A stretch of 64,000 nucleotides of DNA from Durusdinium trenchii (lineage: Eukaryota; Sar; Dinophyceae; Suessiales; Symbiodiniaceae): contig CAXAMN010026395.1 of assembly GCA_963970005.1 (NCBI GenBank), forward strand, positions 252,853 to 316,852. The letters are read 5' to 3'. Below the pieces are notes generated by a model. That model was not told the origin of the DNA. It did no database searches and worked only from the letters and a program-made list of their open reading frames with translations. The translations under genes and the position numbers were made by a program. The first letter of the stretch is position 1, and the number at the start of each line of letters is the position of its first letter. Shown piece after piece: positions 19,562 through 34,500 of the stretch.

Positions 19562-22500
19562 GTGAGTTCTGCAGTCTGTCGTGGAATCGGGGGAGACTTG
19601 GAGACACTGGTCTCCGATTGGACTGAAAGAGACGAAGCAATGAAGCTTCTAAACTAATTGGTTTGGGGAAAAACAGGTTCTCGCAGGTCCATGCCATCAG
19701 GTTTCATGTGTGTGTGTTTTTTGTTTCTATTTCCCCGGATGGTTTTGTTTTGGTCTGACAGTGTTGACCAATAGCAGCATTTTTGCTGGTCAGGATAGGC
19801 AAGACTTGCCTATTCCATCCTATGAAGATTGGTCTCCTAGCATGGTTGTTTTTTGGGGCGCACATCCCTTCACGTGAGCTGTAGACCTAGATCTTGCAAC
19901 TATGCAACATTTCTGCCTGTTGGCTGTTTCTTTAGATGAACAGGCAGATTTGGTGCATAATTGAGCTATATATATTCTTAATTAACGTATATTTATGGGC
20001 ATCCGACAAAACTTCCGTACATGTACACGTTAGCTATGAGCCGCCTTAAGCATTTCTGAGTTGGTCAAAACCTTAGGAACCCATAGGGACCAACCCTATA
20101 CCGATACCCTTTCTTGTTTTAGTAGCTTATTGCCTGCATTCCAAAACACTGGAAACTGATAGGGGCTAGCCTTTTGGAAATGGGGACACCAAGAAATGTT
20201 GTCCGCAGCTCATAATATATAATATTGAAGCCTTTTGTTGAAGTAAGAGGTTTATGATATGAATTAACCACTGGTTTCAGAAACAAACCTTGACTGGGTA
20301 GCGAGACGTTTGGAATCATTCCCAACCATTTTGGGCCCTTTTAAAGCTTGTGTGTTCAAGTCACCAGTGTGTGGATCAGCAGCCGCAGCATTGTAACGTT
20401 TTGGAGTGCCGGGGTAAACACGTCCTGAGGAGAGTGAGACATAGCCAGACAAGTAAACTTGTCCCTTTTCATGTGACCATGTGCTTGTTGTATGTTTGTT
20501 TTGGGGGTGCTCTAGCCAGACAAGAGCTGTGAGAAAGGGGCCTGTTGTTTGTACCCTCACGCTAAACATATCAGACGTATCATTGAATCGAGTCATTCCT
20601 GAAGCTTTCTGCCTTCTCCCACACAGACATGAACGGATCTTCTATTTACAAGGGGTTGAATCAATCAAGCATTCGACAACCATCTTATTATAGGCACCAC
20701 TTTGAGGTAACCCTGGTTTTCCCTCGCAGGCTACATGTACCTGGACCTTCCAACAGGTGGTTTTTGGACACACCTCTGCACCTCTAAGAGGCTATTTATA
20801 GACACCTCTTGGAAGGTCCTGGTATATGGTCATGTCATGTCCCATGGTATTTTCTTTGGTACGTCCCGAGATCGTGGGTTTTTTTCTCGACATCGTCGGC
20901 GGGAGTCTGAACCCAGGCGCTGGAGGGCTGGGCCTCTATCGTCCAGTCTGGTCAAGAGGACCTCATCAGCTTCAACGCGACCCTCAGCGCTTGTGACAAA
21001 GGCCGACGGGTCGACGGCTCGAGACCGCCAGGGTGCGGGGCGTGGGGCGTGTGGCAGGTGTGTGGTTTGGTGGTCTGATGGATGGGGTACGAAACTTTCA
21101 AAGCAGAGGTGGATGTGGATGTCAGGTCGATCGCGGGGGGGTTCGCACATGAGAGCAGCGGCGAACCACATGGGATTCAAAGGACATACGTATGACCTTC
21201 ATAGAAGTCGTTCCCCACCATTCGGAATGCCCGTGCAGCACTGCACATCATTCAGTAGCAGTGCTGAAATCACTGTTCCCTTCAAAACCAGATATAGAAC
21301 CCTTCCAGATCGATTGGTTCTTTTTTCGTGCCTTGCTTGCTTTTCCGCAGGACGCCAGTGGAAGCTGCTTTGGAACCTGTTTCATGCGATGCCCGAGCGG
21401 CAGATCACGCCCGACGTCATCAGCATCAGTCACCAGGTGGAGGTGTATTTTCATACCCAGTCAGTGGATCGATAGCCTGCAAAACCTCCTGTGGGCATTG
21501 GAAAGAGGTCAACTGTAAATTTCCAGAGATTGAGTCAATGATTCTTCTCGTGTGTGAGACCTTGTGACCTTCGTTCCATTGATTCTATGATCGCTCAGTT
21601 GTCCGTCCTGCTGACTGTTTACAACACCCTAATTAAATCAAATACATTCAGGGCTCACATTAGCCGCATAGAGAGAACCAAGACATTTGCTGTTTACAGA
21701 CCCCTTGTTGGTTATGTCTATCATCTAGCATGAGGGCGTATACATCCCCCTGCTCTTGGAACCTGTCTTTAAAGGTGTTCAAGTCATACTGTAGCCAGGT
21801 TGTATCCTAGATAGCATCACCAAAAAGCGACATGCTACAAACTTCACACATATATCATAGGTTCTTAGGACGACTTCCCATCATTGGGATTTTTGCGCCA
21901 AGAAATTGGGACATCCCAACAGAGCAGACACAAAACAAGAACCAGGACGTTCAGTTCGTGACCTCTTCTTTGGAGTCTCTGTTTGTGACCTTTTACCTGT
22001 TCCCTAGCGATCCAAGTACCTTTTCTGTCTCCAGTCACCTTCTAAGAAGGTACTTGGGTCCCTTAGGGGTTTGTGACCTCATCCTGGGATCTTGTTTGGT
22101 TACTTTCTTCGGGTCCTGGAAGTGCCACTTAAGGTATGCAGTCCATGCAGTCACAAGGTATGCATGTGCAATCGACAAACTGAAAGAACTCATGGCAATG
22201 AGAGGTCTTGTTGAGAGGTCGGAGTAGTGACACCCCTGGAACAAGATTCTACAAATACAGCTGCAGGTAGCACAATGGGTGTCATGTCTGGAGATCCCGG
22301 AGAGCAGTGCAGGGTAGTCCAGCCAGGACACCCATTGGATAGTCCTGGTATACACTTGATATCATGTCCCAGCTTTTGGATACAAACTGCTGGGTCAGCC
22401 AGGGTCTGCAAACCTTTTCACCCTCGAAAGTCGCGTTCCATGTGTCCTCCACTTCTGCCGAGGCTGCGTTCTCCGGTCCGCGCGCCACTGGCATTGTGCT

Positions 22501-25500
22501 GTTGAGCTCTTGGCCGCCTTGAGCTCTTCGCGCCTGCGTCCCGACGTGCCTCGTTGAGCTCTTGGCACCAAGGGTTGGCGACAGGGTAGATAGATGTTCA
22601 ATTGAAATCTGGATCCGAGCTAGTCAGTCCATGAACATCTCAACCGTGAAACCCTCATGGGGTCACGGCCCTGTCTCAGCCTCTGGCCTCTTCCAAGGTG
22701 GGCTGCTACCGTGCTGCGATCTGGCCTTGCTTGAAAGGCCTGGCTTGGTCGATGGCGCTGTACCTCGGCAGCGTCGAAGATCAGCAAGTTGACTGAAGAT
22801 CAGCAAGTTGACCGGTCAAATGGTTCCTGGCACACCGTCCGTTCCTGCAAACCATTGCAGCAGAACACCATCAGCTGCAGGGGTGAAGACGCAGAACGAA
22901 CAGTGAAGCGGGACAACGAAGACCCGTTTTTAAACCTCCCCAATTGGGCGGACCGACGTGCTTCTCCGTGTTCCGAGCTTCCGCTTCCGCGTTGCTCGCT
23001 GACGTGTTCCTCACCGGGTCGGGGGTTGATGTCTGTGGTAGTGAGGGAGCGGTGGGCAAGTGCCTTTGGACGCCATTCACCGTGGAGCGTTGGAGTATCC
23101 CCGAACCGTGTAGCACCGGCTCTCCCTGTCCGGACGATATGATCTGATATGGCGCAAGTCAATGGGACAAGACCCTGTTGGACCTCCCATGGTGAAACAA
23201 ACCCTGTTGGACCCTCCACCCGAAAAGGACCGGAGAGAACCGTCCAGCCCGCACCACTCGAGCACTCCCCAGTTCGCCACGCCCGGAGGCATTTCTCGAG
23301 CGAACTCTCGAGCGGAGGTGGCACACTCGGTCGCTTGGAAAGACCGATCTCCGCTCGGCCGAACTGGTCGTCGGTGTGCGAGTGGCGAGCACACCAAGGG
23401 AGTGGGATAAAACCGCGAGGGGTCCAGTCCATGATCTGCCATGGGTGAACCTGGATCTTCCAACGGTGTCAAAGGTTTGCTTTTCCAAAAGAATTTGGCA
23501 CAGTTGGAGGATGTATATAAGTATACTGAGACTGAGAGTTTTTTTTTGGAAAACACCTTTGGATGTCGTCGATTTTGGGGGCCTGGTCTCCAAAGTGTTT
23601 GAGGTGACACATAGTGAACGTGGTGTAGCTTCCTGAAAGCAGCAGGAGGAATCTAGCGGTGTGGCTTTGTTGGGTCGTTGAGACTAGACTCAGAACAAAA
23701 GAAGTGGGCAGATTCTCAAGTCCGGGATTTGGTCAAGATGTTTGACCATGCTCTTGACAAGTCCATCGCTGCCCTTACGAAATACTTAAAAAGGAACATA
23801 TTTTTCAAACTGTAACTGAAAAGTGCCTGGTTTGGCTACTGGGGAATATATTTTCTATGTTCGGTACAGTCAATTACAGTCGCTATACTGTTTTGTTTTT
23901 CTCTCATAAGGTATATGACCGGGATGTTCATAGATGTTCCAAGGTCCCGGTCCCCGGATATCCCCGGTGCTTCTTTAAAAAACCTCGCGGATTCAATGAC
24001 ACAAGCACACCGGGGAAATGCCCCTCAAGTCGAATCACTCCGCCTGTTTTCAGCACTCGCACCGTTGGTGAAAAAGTCGATCGGATCTTCGCCCGCATGG
24101 CGAATGACCGGGGGGGGTCCGCATGGCGAAGAATACATATATACTCGTTGACCGATTCCTGGGTTCCATGAGCTGAATGACAGGAGCTGAATGGAGAACT
24201 GTTCACCATGACCATGACTGCCTGGGTGTCCACTGGACTGCGCTACTTCGGGATCTCCTTTGGACACCCATTCGATGGTTCAGACAGGTTAAGAGGTGTT
24301 TTTTCTGTCTTGAACATGTGTTAGTGAATGTTAGCCATTGGCGCCAGGTGTGGGCCTCCAGCGCGGGTTCCTCCGGAGCTTTTGCTCCATCAGTGAGTGG
24401 CAACGGTCCTTGCAGTGGCTCCAGGAGTGATGCTGAGCAAGTCCACTGGCTCTAGCAGTCAGGATCTGTAGACTGGCTCCCGGGGTCAGTGCTCAGTCTG
24501 GAGAGGAACTAGGCGAGGGGGTTCAGGTGAGAGGGTGAGGTAGCCCCGGCTCAAAACTGGAGATGTCCTACCTGCGCTACTTGTGCCCCTTTTCAAATTT
24601 GGTTCTTCCAAGATCGGTGTTTCCGAGATTTGTCGCCCAGGTCGCATCCGACAACAGTCTGGAGGGTCCTGGAAGTGTCTCAAGTCTTTTACACTATTGT
24701 GTGTATCCACATACCCCCAACAAAAATTGGAGACACTGTTCATGACCTTTTACGTATAGGCTTGGAGGGTCCCACTACGTTCTAAGAAGGGCACTTGGAT
24801 GCCTAATGATGCCCTTTTTGGGGTGTGAATTTGGTAGCAGCACTTTTCCCCATGGCCATGTTCTTTCCATGACGCCAATCACACGAGACGCAGGAACCGG
24901 GCGACCTCCCAAGCTTGACAGAGCTTCTGGGCGGAGTTCCCCACTGGAGCATCTCGCTGAAGGTCTTGGAGGACATGGAGACTTGGTTGGACTAGGCGTG
25001 GACCTGGACTTGGTCGAAAGTCTTGGTATAGTCGTACCTCTTAGAGTGGTTCGGAAGAACGAACTGAGACTCCAGGTCTTCCTTTTTCTACCCTCCCCAC
25101 CCGCCCTATAGAAGTCGGTCGGTGCCCAGTCGGGCATGGAACAGTTACTCAGGTTGTCGGTTTCAGCGACCAGCGGGGTAGTCAAGACTTGGCGGCCAAC
25201 GACACCCCGGTCATACCACATGTGCACTTCTTCGACTCACCAGATCCACCTCACTCAAGAAAGCAAGTGAGGAGGGAACTCGGTTCTTGGAAAGAACTGT
25301 ATGGAGGTTTAACTGTATGTATAGTTTCTATTGACGTGTCTTTTTGTTTAATGGCTTTATATAGATATTTATATATATATATATTGGCTTGGAGCGACCT
25401 TTGTATGCAAAAAAAACCATTGGTCAAAAAACATGCTTTTTTGGAGCTGCCATGCCCAAAAAAGTGTGTCACTTTTGGTGTTCTTTGGGGATCTTGACCT

Positions 25501-28500
25501 GCAGCAACAGGACACAAAACGGGTGTAGAATCGATTAAGCCCTACACAGCAGACTCTCCAGTTCAACTTTTGGCATTCCAACGATTGATGAAGGGGTAAC
25601 TCTTGGACGCACTGCGACTTGCACAATTTGACAACCAAGTCTATGTCAAACATTTGCGGAAATGTGGCAGACACTTGTGGAGCATATTGAACACCTCAGA
25701 CAATTATTTATCTCAGTGAATTTGTGGTCCACGTCTACCTCTCTCCGGGGACACCCCATCATAACATATGTCATTTGTTCGTTAATATATCGTAATATAT
25801 CTTTTTGGTCCAGCATGGCACTTCTTCTTGTGGAAAGGGGAGACAATTGCACTTGTTTTGGGAATTGGGTGGTCCAGGTATTTCATACATCAAAAGGGGC
25901 GACTTGACCTCACCAGGGAAATGCACAGGGTAGTACCAGGAACATCGCTGGGCCTGAAATCCGACATGAACCGCTTTCGGTCCTCCATTCGGTCCCGCTT
26001 TCGGTGCGACTGCGCGGGTCGTACGGCGCGCGCGCGCGGTGCGACTGCGCTCAGGTCGGGCAGAGGATTTATCCCGATGCGCCTAGGATCGCACAACCAC
26101 CGAGCGGTGCCGTTCAAAGGAGATCAGATCGGCCCGTTCGTAGCGTCCGATCGCTCCATAGTAGGGCCAGGAGCCCCTTCCTTCGTAGTGTCCGTTTTGG
26201 CTCCGTTTTGTAGCGATGCCCTTTGTTCCGAACGTAGCGTCCTCTTCCCCTACACCTTCTCCACAACTGTTCGGAAGGTTCTCATGACCGCAGGTATAGG
26301 CTCACACATAGGCTCTAAGTAAAGCAGATGCAGCCCGCCTGCGGTTTCGCTTCAAGAGATGTTTGAAGATAAAGGATTTATGACTTCCCAGGTATGGTTG
26401 CGATGCCACCAAGTATGGGATGGTGTTCGAGCGAGATCGCTTTGGGCATTTCTCGGGCTTTGGAGCCCGTCGCCATTATATGAAGGGTACAACCATTCAT
26501 CAAGTTACCACTGTAAATAGCCAGCGACCGAAGTAAACAGGATATCCAAAGGTCGTGTTCTCATAATTTTAATAATATTTTTGAACATATTTGTGTTAGT
26601 CTTTGTGTTTCATGTTGAAGAAATACAATTGAATATGGTTGGATTAGAATAGGGTGACCCCCTCAGAGAAATCTGGTATACTCAATAACGAAATCCATTG
26701 ATTAGGAGCTTCCCCCTAAAATACAAACCCATAGATCGCATAGATGACTACCCAGTTATTCCAGGAATTGCACATGTTGCAGTTCACCAGAGAGGCTAGA
26801 CACACCTCGAAGGGCTGCACCCAGTCTCGATTGCCTGGACTGGCTCAAAATTCAGCCCTCACTGCTCCAGTCTTTGCACTGCCCAGGTCGTAGCCTACAG
26901 CGCAGCTATTCGAAGCTGCCGCTGGGAAGGTCGAATCTGAAGGGGGAGATGGGCCGCGGCCGGCAGCATCGGAGAAGCTACCCAGCAGTTCAGTGGATAG
27001 CCTGCAACAACCTTTTGTGGGTACCTAGACCCTCCAAAGTACCGTAGAAAATGGGACATGACCCTAGAAGTGCAGGTACTTGTACTCATTTTCTGAGGTG
27101 CGAACTGAGACTTCAGGTATTGGAGTCGCCCCACTCAACATGAAGTGGTGGGATCGTTCACCTGATGTTTTTTCTGCCTCAGGAGTCAGAGAGGGAGGAT
27201 CCAACTGCGACGGATGGTCAGTTGGGGTCCAACGCAAACTGGGCTCTCTCTCCCTCTCTCTCTCTCTCTCTCTTTCTTTGCCTCTCCCTCCTGAGCCCGG
27301 TCCTGCCAGGGTTGTCTTTGACTGTATATGATCACAGCTTGTCCCTTCAGCATAAGCCTCTTCGAAAACGGAACTGGATGCCCCTTGATCTGTACTTGAT
27401 CTGTATGGAAAGACACAGAAAGGCAAACAAGAACCTCTTTGAAGGGAGTTGCTGGCTTGTGCTGAACGCCCCAAGGCGAGAAGGTGGGCGCTTGGCCACT
27501 CGGATTGGGCGGTGGGCGGGTGTTGGAGGACTTCGGATCCCGAAGAGCCCGGTGAAACCAGGGCATCGGAGAACCGGCCGGAGTTCAGTGGACTTGCGAA
27601 ACCCTTGGCAGTGGGGATTGGAGACATTCCGCTAAGCATGCAGAGGTGGAAGCAGGGCTTGTTCTCCAGAGTCAGATCCATATCCCTCCGAAGAACAGCT
27701 ACAAGTGACACCATTCTATTGTAGGAGCAACTGCCTCAACTTCTGCAACAGCCGTTTTTGTTCATGAATCGCAATCACACCATGTTTGTGGTGCATACCG
27801 CCTGAGGATGTGTTTGGGAATGTTCTTTGGGGGTCAACCAACCAAAAATGGTCTGGACTCTTGATGTGCTTTCCATTGCACTCCAAGAAGGCGATGGTCT
27901 CACCCTCTATGGAGACAAAGCAGCGTGGATCTTGTTGGCACATCCATCTCAAGGCTCTCAAGTGAAGTGATGTGATGTCCACGTGTTTTGGACGGCTCGT
28001 TGGCTCGTTGTTGGCCATGTTTGTCATGTTTGCCCGAGGCAGGTGGCTTGTAGCCTCTTTTGGACAATGATGAGAAGACCGTCTTTGACGCCAGACGTCA
28101 TCAGTGGCTTTGTGACAATCCTGTGGCCACTTCTAATGAATGCACGGTTGTGGTAGGGGCCTGATATACCATACTCATTGATTAGCAAACCACAAATCAT
28201 GTTTGCGTAACAGTATTAAGTCAAGTGTTGTTCATTCACTTGGTACAAGTATTGCCAATTACTACAACAGTCCGAAATAATTGTGCTATACCATACATGA
28301 TAGAGATAAACCTTTACTCTGAAGCAACCCAAGATTGAAATAACAGTGATGGCTCCCCATGCAGGACTATGTTCAAGGGATATTCAGGCAAGTCCAGAAC
28401 TTTCAAGCTGCGATTTAAGTGGTCTGTGGACACCCTCCAAATACTTTGGAACATGGGTACAAGGTAGTATTGTCAACTATACCAGTTTTTTTATTTTTAT

Positions 28501-31500
28501 TTTTTTTTTCAGGCGTCTATTGTCAATTGTCAATAGCACATATCAGTGACCATTGCGTATGGTAAGTCGGCTCTTCATTCAAGTGCTTTCGACGATGTGC
28601 AATGGCGCTCTCAGGCTTCAACTCGACCATAAGTGCACTAGCATCTTGGCAGACTGCGCAGTCAGCGAGAAATTTGTTGCTTAACCCTGAAGATTAGTCG
28701 GTCAATCTTTCTGACTGCGTGACCGAGCAAGTTGCAGTCTGCTTCGCAATCTGAAAGCTTTGCTGTCGAAGACCGGGTTCAGTGATCGCTAACTCCCGTG
28801 TAAGCAGAGGTTGATCAGGTTGAGCAACGGTGTGTAAACGTGAAAGCTGGCTGGTCAAGTCGTTGGAATTGTGTGCTGATGTACTGTACTGAAAGTCGGG
28901 GCAGTCGGCACGGCGGCTCAAAAGACAGATTCCACCTTTGCATGGAAATTCCAAGGAGAAAGGTGGACAATGGCAGATGGCTGTGGATTTCTTTGGGAAG
29001 ACGCTTGGTGACGAATTGCTCCAATTTGCTTCCCTTCCACGTGTTCCGTCGTGTGGAAGTGGACGCAGAACGTTGCCATGCAGCTTCCATGCGTTCACTG
29101 GAGACAAAGAGATTTTGATCACATTCTGAGGAGGATCCAAGAAAGTTCCTTTAATGGGAATGGGCAGACAAAATAAATAGCAAGTTCATGCAAGATCCTT
29201 GGTGACTAGACTTCTGTGCTGGACCGACCTAAAATCATATTTGTCGCGTGCTCGATCCTTTGTCCTGGTTCGTTTGCATGGAAGTGGTTGGAGGGTCCAT
29301 TGCTGGACTCGGCTAGAGGAGATGTGCACACACACACTCACACGGAGGACTCCTTTGATGGTTCGAGAAGTCTAATTGCAGAGTACCCCACAGGCAGACT
29401 GACATGAACCCCATCCAGATTGGTTCAAAAGAACATGATTTGTGCAATCTCTTTAGTGTTGTTGTGAGGTCCTCGTTGTTTGTGGCAGCAAAACTGGCCT
29501 CATCATAAAGCTTAGGGGAGGACTCCATCATTCCAACGACATGCAGATGGCTTTTGAATGCTTTTGAGGCGAAAGTCTGTACTCCCGCAGGATCCCATCG
29601 GACAAAACATCATCTTCATGAAGGTTTTGCTGTGACCTCGAACATTTGGAAGACATGCACCAATTGAAGTGCCGATCTTCTATCCCGAAGCCACGGGACG
29701 AGGATGTGGCTTTGGCGTGCTCAGCCGGATGTGGTGAGCCACTTGGCAGCCGGATGTGGTCGCAGGTTTCTCCGGTTCACCAGGTTCGTCAACACTGAAA
29801 AGAAACCATGTTCATCCAACTGGACGGTTTGGACTGCTGTTTTGTTTGCTTGCCCTTTTTTCGCTTCTACCGACCCCTCGAGTCCCAGTTCCTCTCCAGA
29901 AAACGAGCTGGAGCCGGGGTACGAACTGCGTCCAGGTGCAGGTACAATGCTGCACAAAGATGTCAGAGAGGTGGACAGGTGGAGAGGTGCAGCGGAGAGG
30001 TGCCGGAGATGTGAGACGAGGTAGGCCTTGGGTCAGGTGGAGGTGGTGTGGGAGGTGGGAGGCAGTTCAATTTGCTGGAGGTCTCACTCACCCTCTCTCT
30101 TGCTGGAATCACCCAGATTGTAAATCTGTTCGAAAGAATGATAGTTTGTAAAATGCACAGGAACTGAAGGTATCTATATATATTGTTTATAACATTCCCT
30201 CTTTGCAACCTGAAACCAACCTCACAAGGGGCTTGGATTCTTGTAAACAAATGCAAAGTTTTGGGTGTTTTGGTGCGTTGTTGTGAAAAGTAAAAAAGTA
30301 TTCAGTTGTAGATGGTTTGTGGGGTCGGTTCTAGCATTTTTATATGGCAGCCGATCGTAAATGCAAATCTAAGAATTATGAAAGGGCATGTGTATCTCAG
30401 CATCTGCGATTGTAAAACCCTGCATCGCGGTTGCTCGGCGATTGGTTCGCGATTGAGACAAACATTTGTTGTATCAGAATCGACCATTGTAAGAGGAGAA
30501 ATCAATATTATATGGCATGATAATCATGTTACAGTTCAGCCTTACACTGTATTCGGGTCTGCCTAGACACTGTTCAATAGTGATAGCCAATAGCAAAGAA
30601 GAATCAGAACAACAAAGTTCAAAGTCTACCAGCCCAGATCAATTCAATTCTCAAAAAATGTCGACGAAATCCGCGATTGATCCGCGATTGTGCCGCGATT
30701 GCTAAACCCGCCTGAGTAGGCCCTGGCTCACGCCATGTCTCTAAATACTGTGATATGTAGCAATGTTTCGACGATTCTCTGCGCAAAATAGTGTTGCATA
30801 CGAGAGCACTCTCCCGCGATTGACACCGTTGGGATCGCGATTGATTCGCGGTTGATCGGCGATTGTAGCTGCCTCAGATACCTCTATTTTGATCAACACC
30901 CATATGGAACCAACGTCTCATGACATAACCAATGGGGATCAGGTATAGCTCCGGGAATCCTCGCCTTCCGAATGCGGACGTTGACCTGTGAAAGTTCCGC
31001 TTTTCCGTGAAATGTATCCTGTATACCGCTGTATACCTGGACCTCAAGTACCTTAGACATCCTTCGACAATGGGACATGACCCTGACCCTATTAAAAAGA
31101 GATACCTATACCAGCTGCTACCAAGGGGTCACCCCTTGGAAGCGCTAGGTATATACCTGGTTCTTCAAAGTGACCGTACTTGATAACCTGGTTGGTTCGG
31201 TCACTTACGCCTCCCTGTTGGGTCACTTAGGAACCTTCAAGAGGTCACTTTGAAGAAGCTGGTATATGTATATATTAGATTATCCTATACTATATTCATA
31301 TATATATATATACACAAGCTGCACGTGGTCCTGTACCCATACCGTACCCATTTATTTGTGCCGGTCCCGGCCCCTGCGATCCGAACCGAGGCTTCAACTC
31401 CACGATCAGCGCCGCGGAAAAGGCGGGGCGATGGCCAGTTGCCTTGCGCCTTTGGGCCTCCATGCCGCAGGCGACCGTTGAAGCGGGGCAACGCGACCCG

Positions 31501-34500
31501 GGCACGAAAGAGAAGAGGGGAGGAGAGGAAGCATGTGTAGCTGTCAGCTCCAAGTAGCTGGACCCCTTCAAAGAACCTGGCAACATGCATGAGTATACCT
31601 TTAAAAAACACACACACATTGCATCAACGTCGGGTCTGGGTGCATTCATCTAAGTACCGACTTCCATCCGCTGGTCGCCGACTTCCATCCGCAAATCGGT
31701 CGACCCTGTGAGATCGTCAGCCTAGAAGTACCAGTCGACTCATCCACTGATGCAAGGTGGGTCTGCAACCCGATGTGATCAGCTGGAATGCACTTCTCAG
31801 CTCGTGTCACAAAGGCTGCGAGGGCAGAAAAGTGGAAATGGGAAGAAGAATAAGAAGAAGAAGGGAAGAAAGTATTGGGAGAATTGAAGCACCTGAGAAT
31901 ACTTGATTATAGTACAGGCCCTCTCGAGTGTTTCTATAGATANNNNNNNNNNAGAATACTTGATTATAGTACAGGCCCTCTCGAGTGTTTCTATAGATAG
32001 CTGATCCAACGCGGAACGACATATATATATATATATCCATTAAACCCCCAAAAGATACCACAGGCTTTATAAAGTGATAAGACATGATTGATTTACTTTT
32101 TGACATGTATGTCATGTATGTTCAATGTTAAACATCTCCGGCCAGTCTCATGTTCTGTACAAGTTCTATGATTCGGCCTGGTCTGTCCCATTCTCACCCT
32201 GGTTGGTCAAAGATGTAGGGCTTGTATCCAAGATCTCTTGAGGCTTGCTCACCATCATACATCAAGACACGGCATGAGTTGTCATGTTTCCCTACATGTG
32301 GTTTGCTTGGTATGTCATGTCCCGTGTGTCTGGACCACTCGCCCGGGTCTGGACGTAGCTGGACCATCGACATGGGTGTCCGGTGTCCTGGAGATCCCGG
32401 ATAGCAGTGTAGGGTAGTCCAGCCAGGACACCCAGACAGGATGGTCCTGGCATTACGTATATATTATGTATACATAGTTAATATATATATATATACATTA
32501 CACACATATAATATATATATATATCAAGTATATCAAAGTGAAACTGGGCTAACGAGTTTTTCGTGTGTTCCGTGATTTCAATCTGGGAGTCTCCACTTCG
32601 TACCTAGACCTTTCTCAACATTTGGTACTTAGTACAATTGTACCATTTGTACTTATTTTCCAAGATACACATCATTTTTGCAGGCCTGCAGTGGTTCCTG
32701 GCCTGCCAGCTCCTGGAGAAGATGCCCAGCCCTGACATCATCAGTCACCTGTTCAAGGGATCTGTCTTGGGAGAACGAGGATGAGAGCACTACCCAGGAA
32801 CAGTGGATAACCTTAGGAAATGGTAAGAAATGGAACTTGTGAATTCTTCTGGCTTCGTAGCGGCTTCGATTCCCAGAAGTCCAGTTCTGATTTGGCACGA
32901 AAGTACAGGTCACCTAAGGGTCACCTTTCCTCAGACCGAAAAGGGTCTTCGATGTTCACTCATTCAGAGCTTCTAACCATTTTGGGGGGATTGGAGACAC
33001 CCAACTCAAGACGAACGGGTGAGAACTTCCATTGTTGAAAACGGCTCGGGACTCACGAGTGTTGGTGGGAAAGCACTGGATGCCCTTTGCAGATGTATGG
33101 GTTGCACAGACATGGATTCACTCAACGCTGAGGAATATTGGTAGGATATCAATATGCTGATCAATAGCCATTTCAAAGGGGTGGTATTGAGAAAATAATT
33201 AGACACGACAAAGTGTTCACCAGTGGAGTAGTCACTCTCACAAAGCTTCGCCCAAGGCCGGCGCAAGGGTAGTTGTCGGGGAACAAACTTTTTGGAGAAC
33301 CGCCATTTGTGAATGTCTTCCTTCAGGGAGGGCACAGGCAGAGCGCTCTAGGCCCCGGCCGCCTGACCGGTGGCGATGGTGATCCACCTGGACCTTGATC
33401 TGATTTGCAGTAGTGATTTTCAGAGCCCCAAGACTCAAGACCTGACTCTCCACTTTGGAAGACAAGTTGTGTTCAACATTTGTTGCAGGAAGTGACAAGT
33501 TTATTTTTCTAAGCAAAAGGGCTTCTCTAGCCAGTAGATTTGTTCCACTCCAGTGATTATCTCGTCCATGTGATGCTTCGGAGGGTAAATCTCATGTCCA
33601 AGTGCCACTCGGATTGCTTTGACATGTTTTAGCATCATGCTTCACCCTCCAGTTTGTACAGGGAAGAATAGGACATGGTCCTAAAGGCCAGGCCGCCTAG
33701 GCACAAAGCCCTAGCTCTTCACCATCCTGGGGAGGCACGTCGATCCAAGTGGTTGGTTTCGATGCTATGTTAATCGATTTGCACACAGACCAAACACCAA
33801 AAATAGCCGTAATCTCCACGATCTTTTTGAGGTTAGACCTTAGCCAAAAGGCCATCAAAGGCCCTTTGGACCCGCCTAGGCTACAACTCCACTGTCAGCG
33901 CTGTGGCGAAAGCTGGAGAATGGCACAGGGCGTGGCAGCTGTTTCCTGGCGGGGATGTGATGTGAACCTGCGAAGCTGGCGTATGACGATTGCTTCCCTC
34001 AACTGAAGTGTTCACCGACGGTGGTCTTGGGTGAAGGAACGATGACGGTCGATGTGGGTTCTCTTTGGGAGATTCATGTGTTTTCCTAAGGAGTCGTTAT
34101 GGTTGTTGATGCTTTCCTTTTACCAAGTCAGTGTCTACATCTAGATGCCCTTTAACAAGAAGCAGCAATGCTGATGTGGTGGGCGATTGATCTATATATA
34201 GGCAGGTTATACTATATGTATTGCTATGTATTGCTATATACCTGGTTTGCATGAGTTGATGAGTTGTATCCCATGACAATCCATGTATACTGGTGGATTT
34301 TGACCAGTACCAGCTCCGAAGACCCGATCCGCCAGTGCCAGTCTAACCGAGGGCATGCCGAACCAGTCCAGGTCCAGTCTGACCGAGTGGTTGGTGCGTG
34401 CCACCCAAACCTGGTGCTGAAAAAGCTATATCATTGATTCATTGACTAGTGTTTTTTGGTATGGTCAACTGTCAACTCCAGTTTTCCATGAGGTCAGTTC

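Noticed and set aside
20735-21475. 246-codon plus frame as a gene
   Set aside because: The PPR exons 20917-21001 and 21351-21422 are read in another frame; the long frame is a shadow.
27241-27331. Ser/Leu-rich frames at the CT run
   Set aside because: Produced by a (TC)n microsatellite on both strands.
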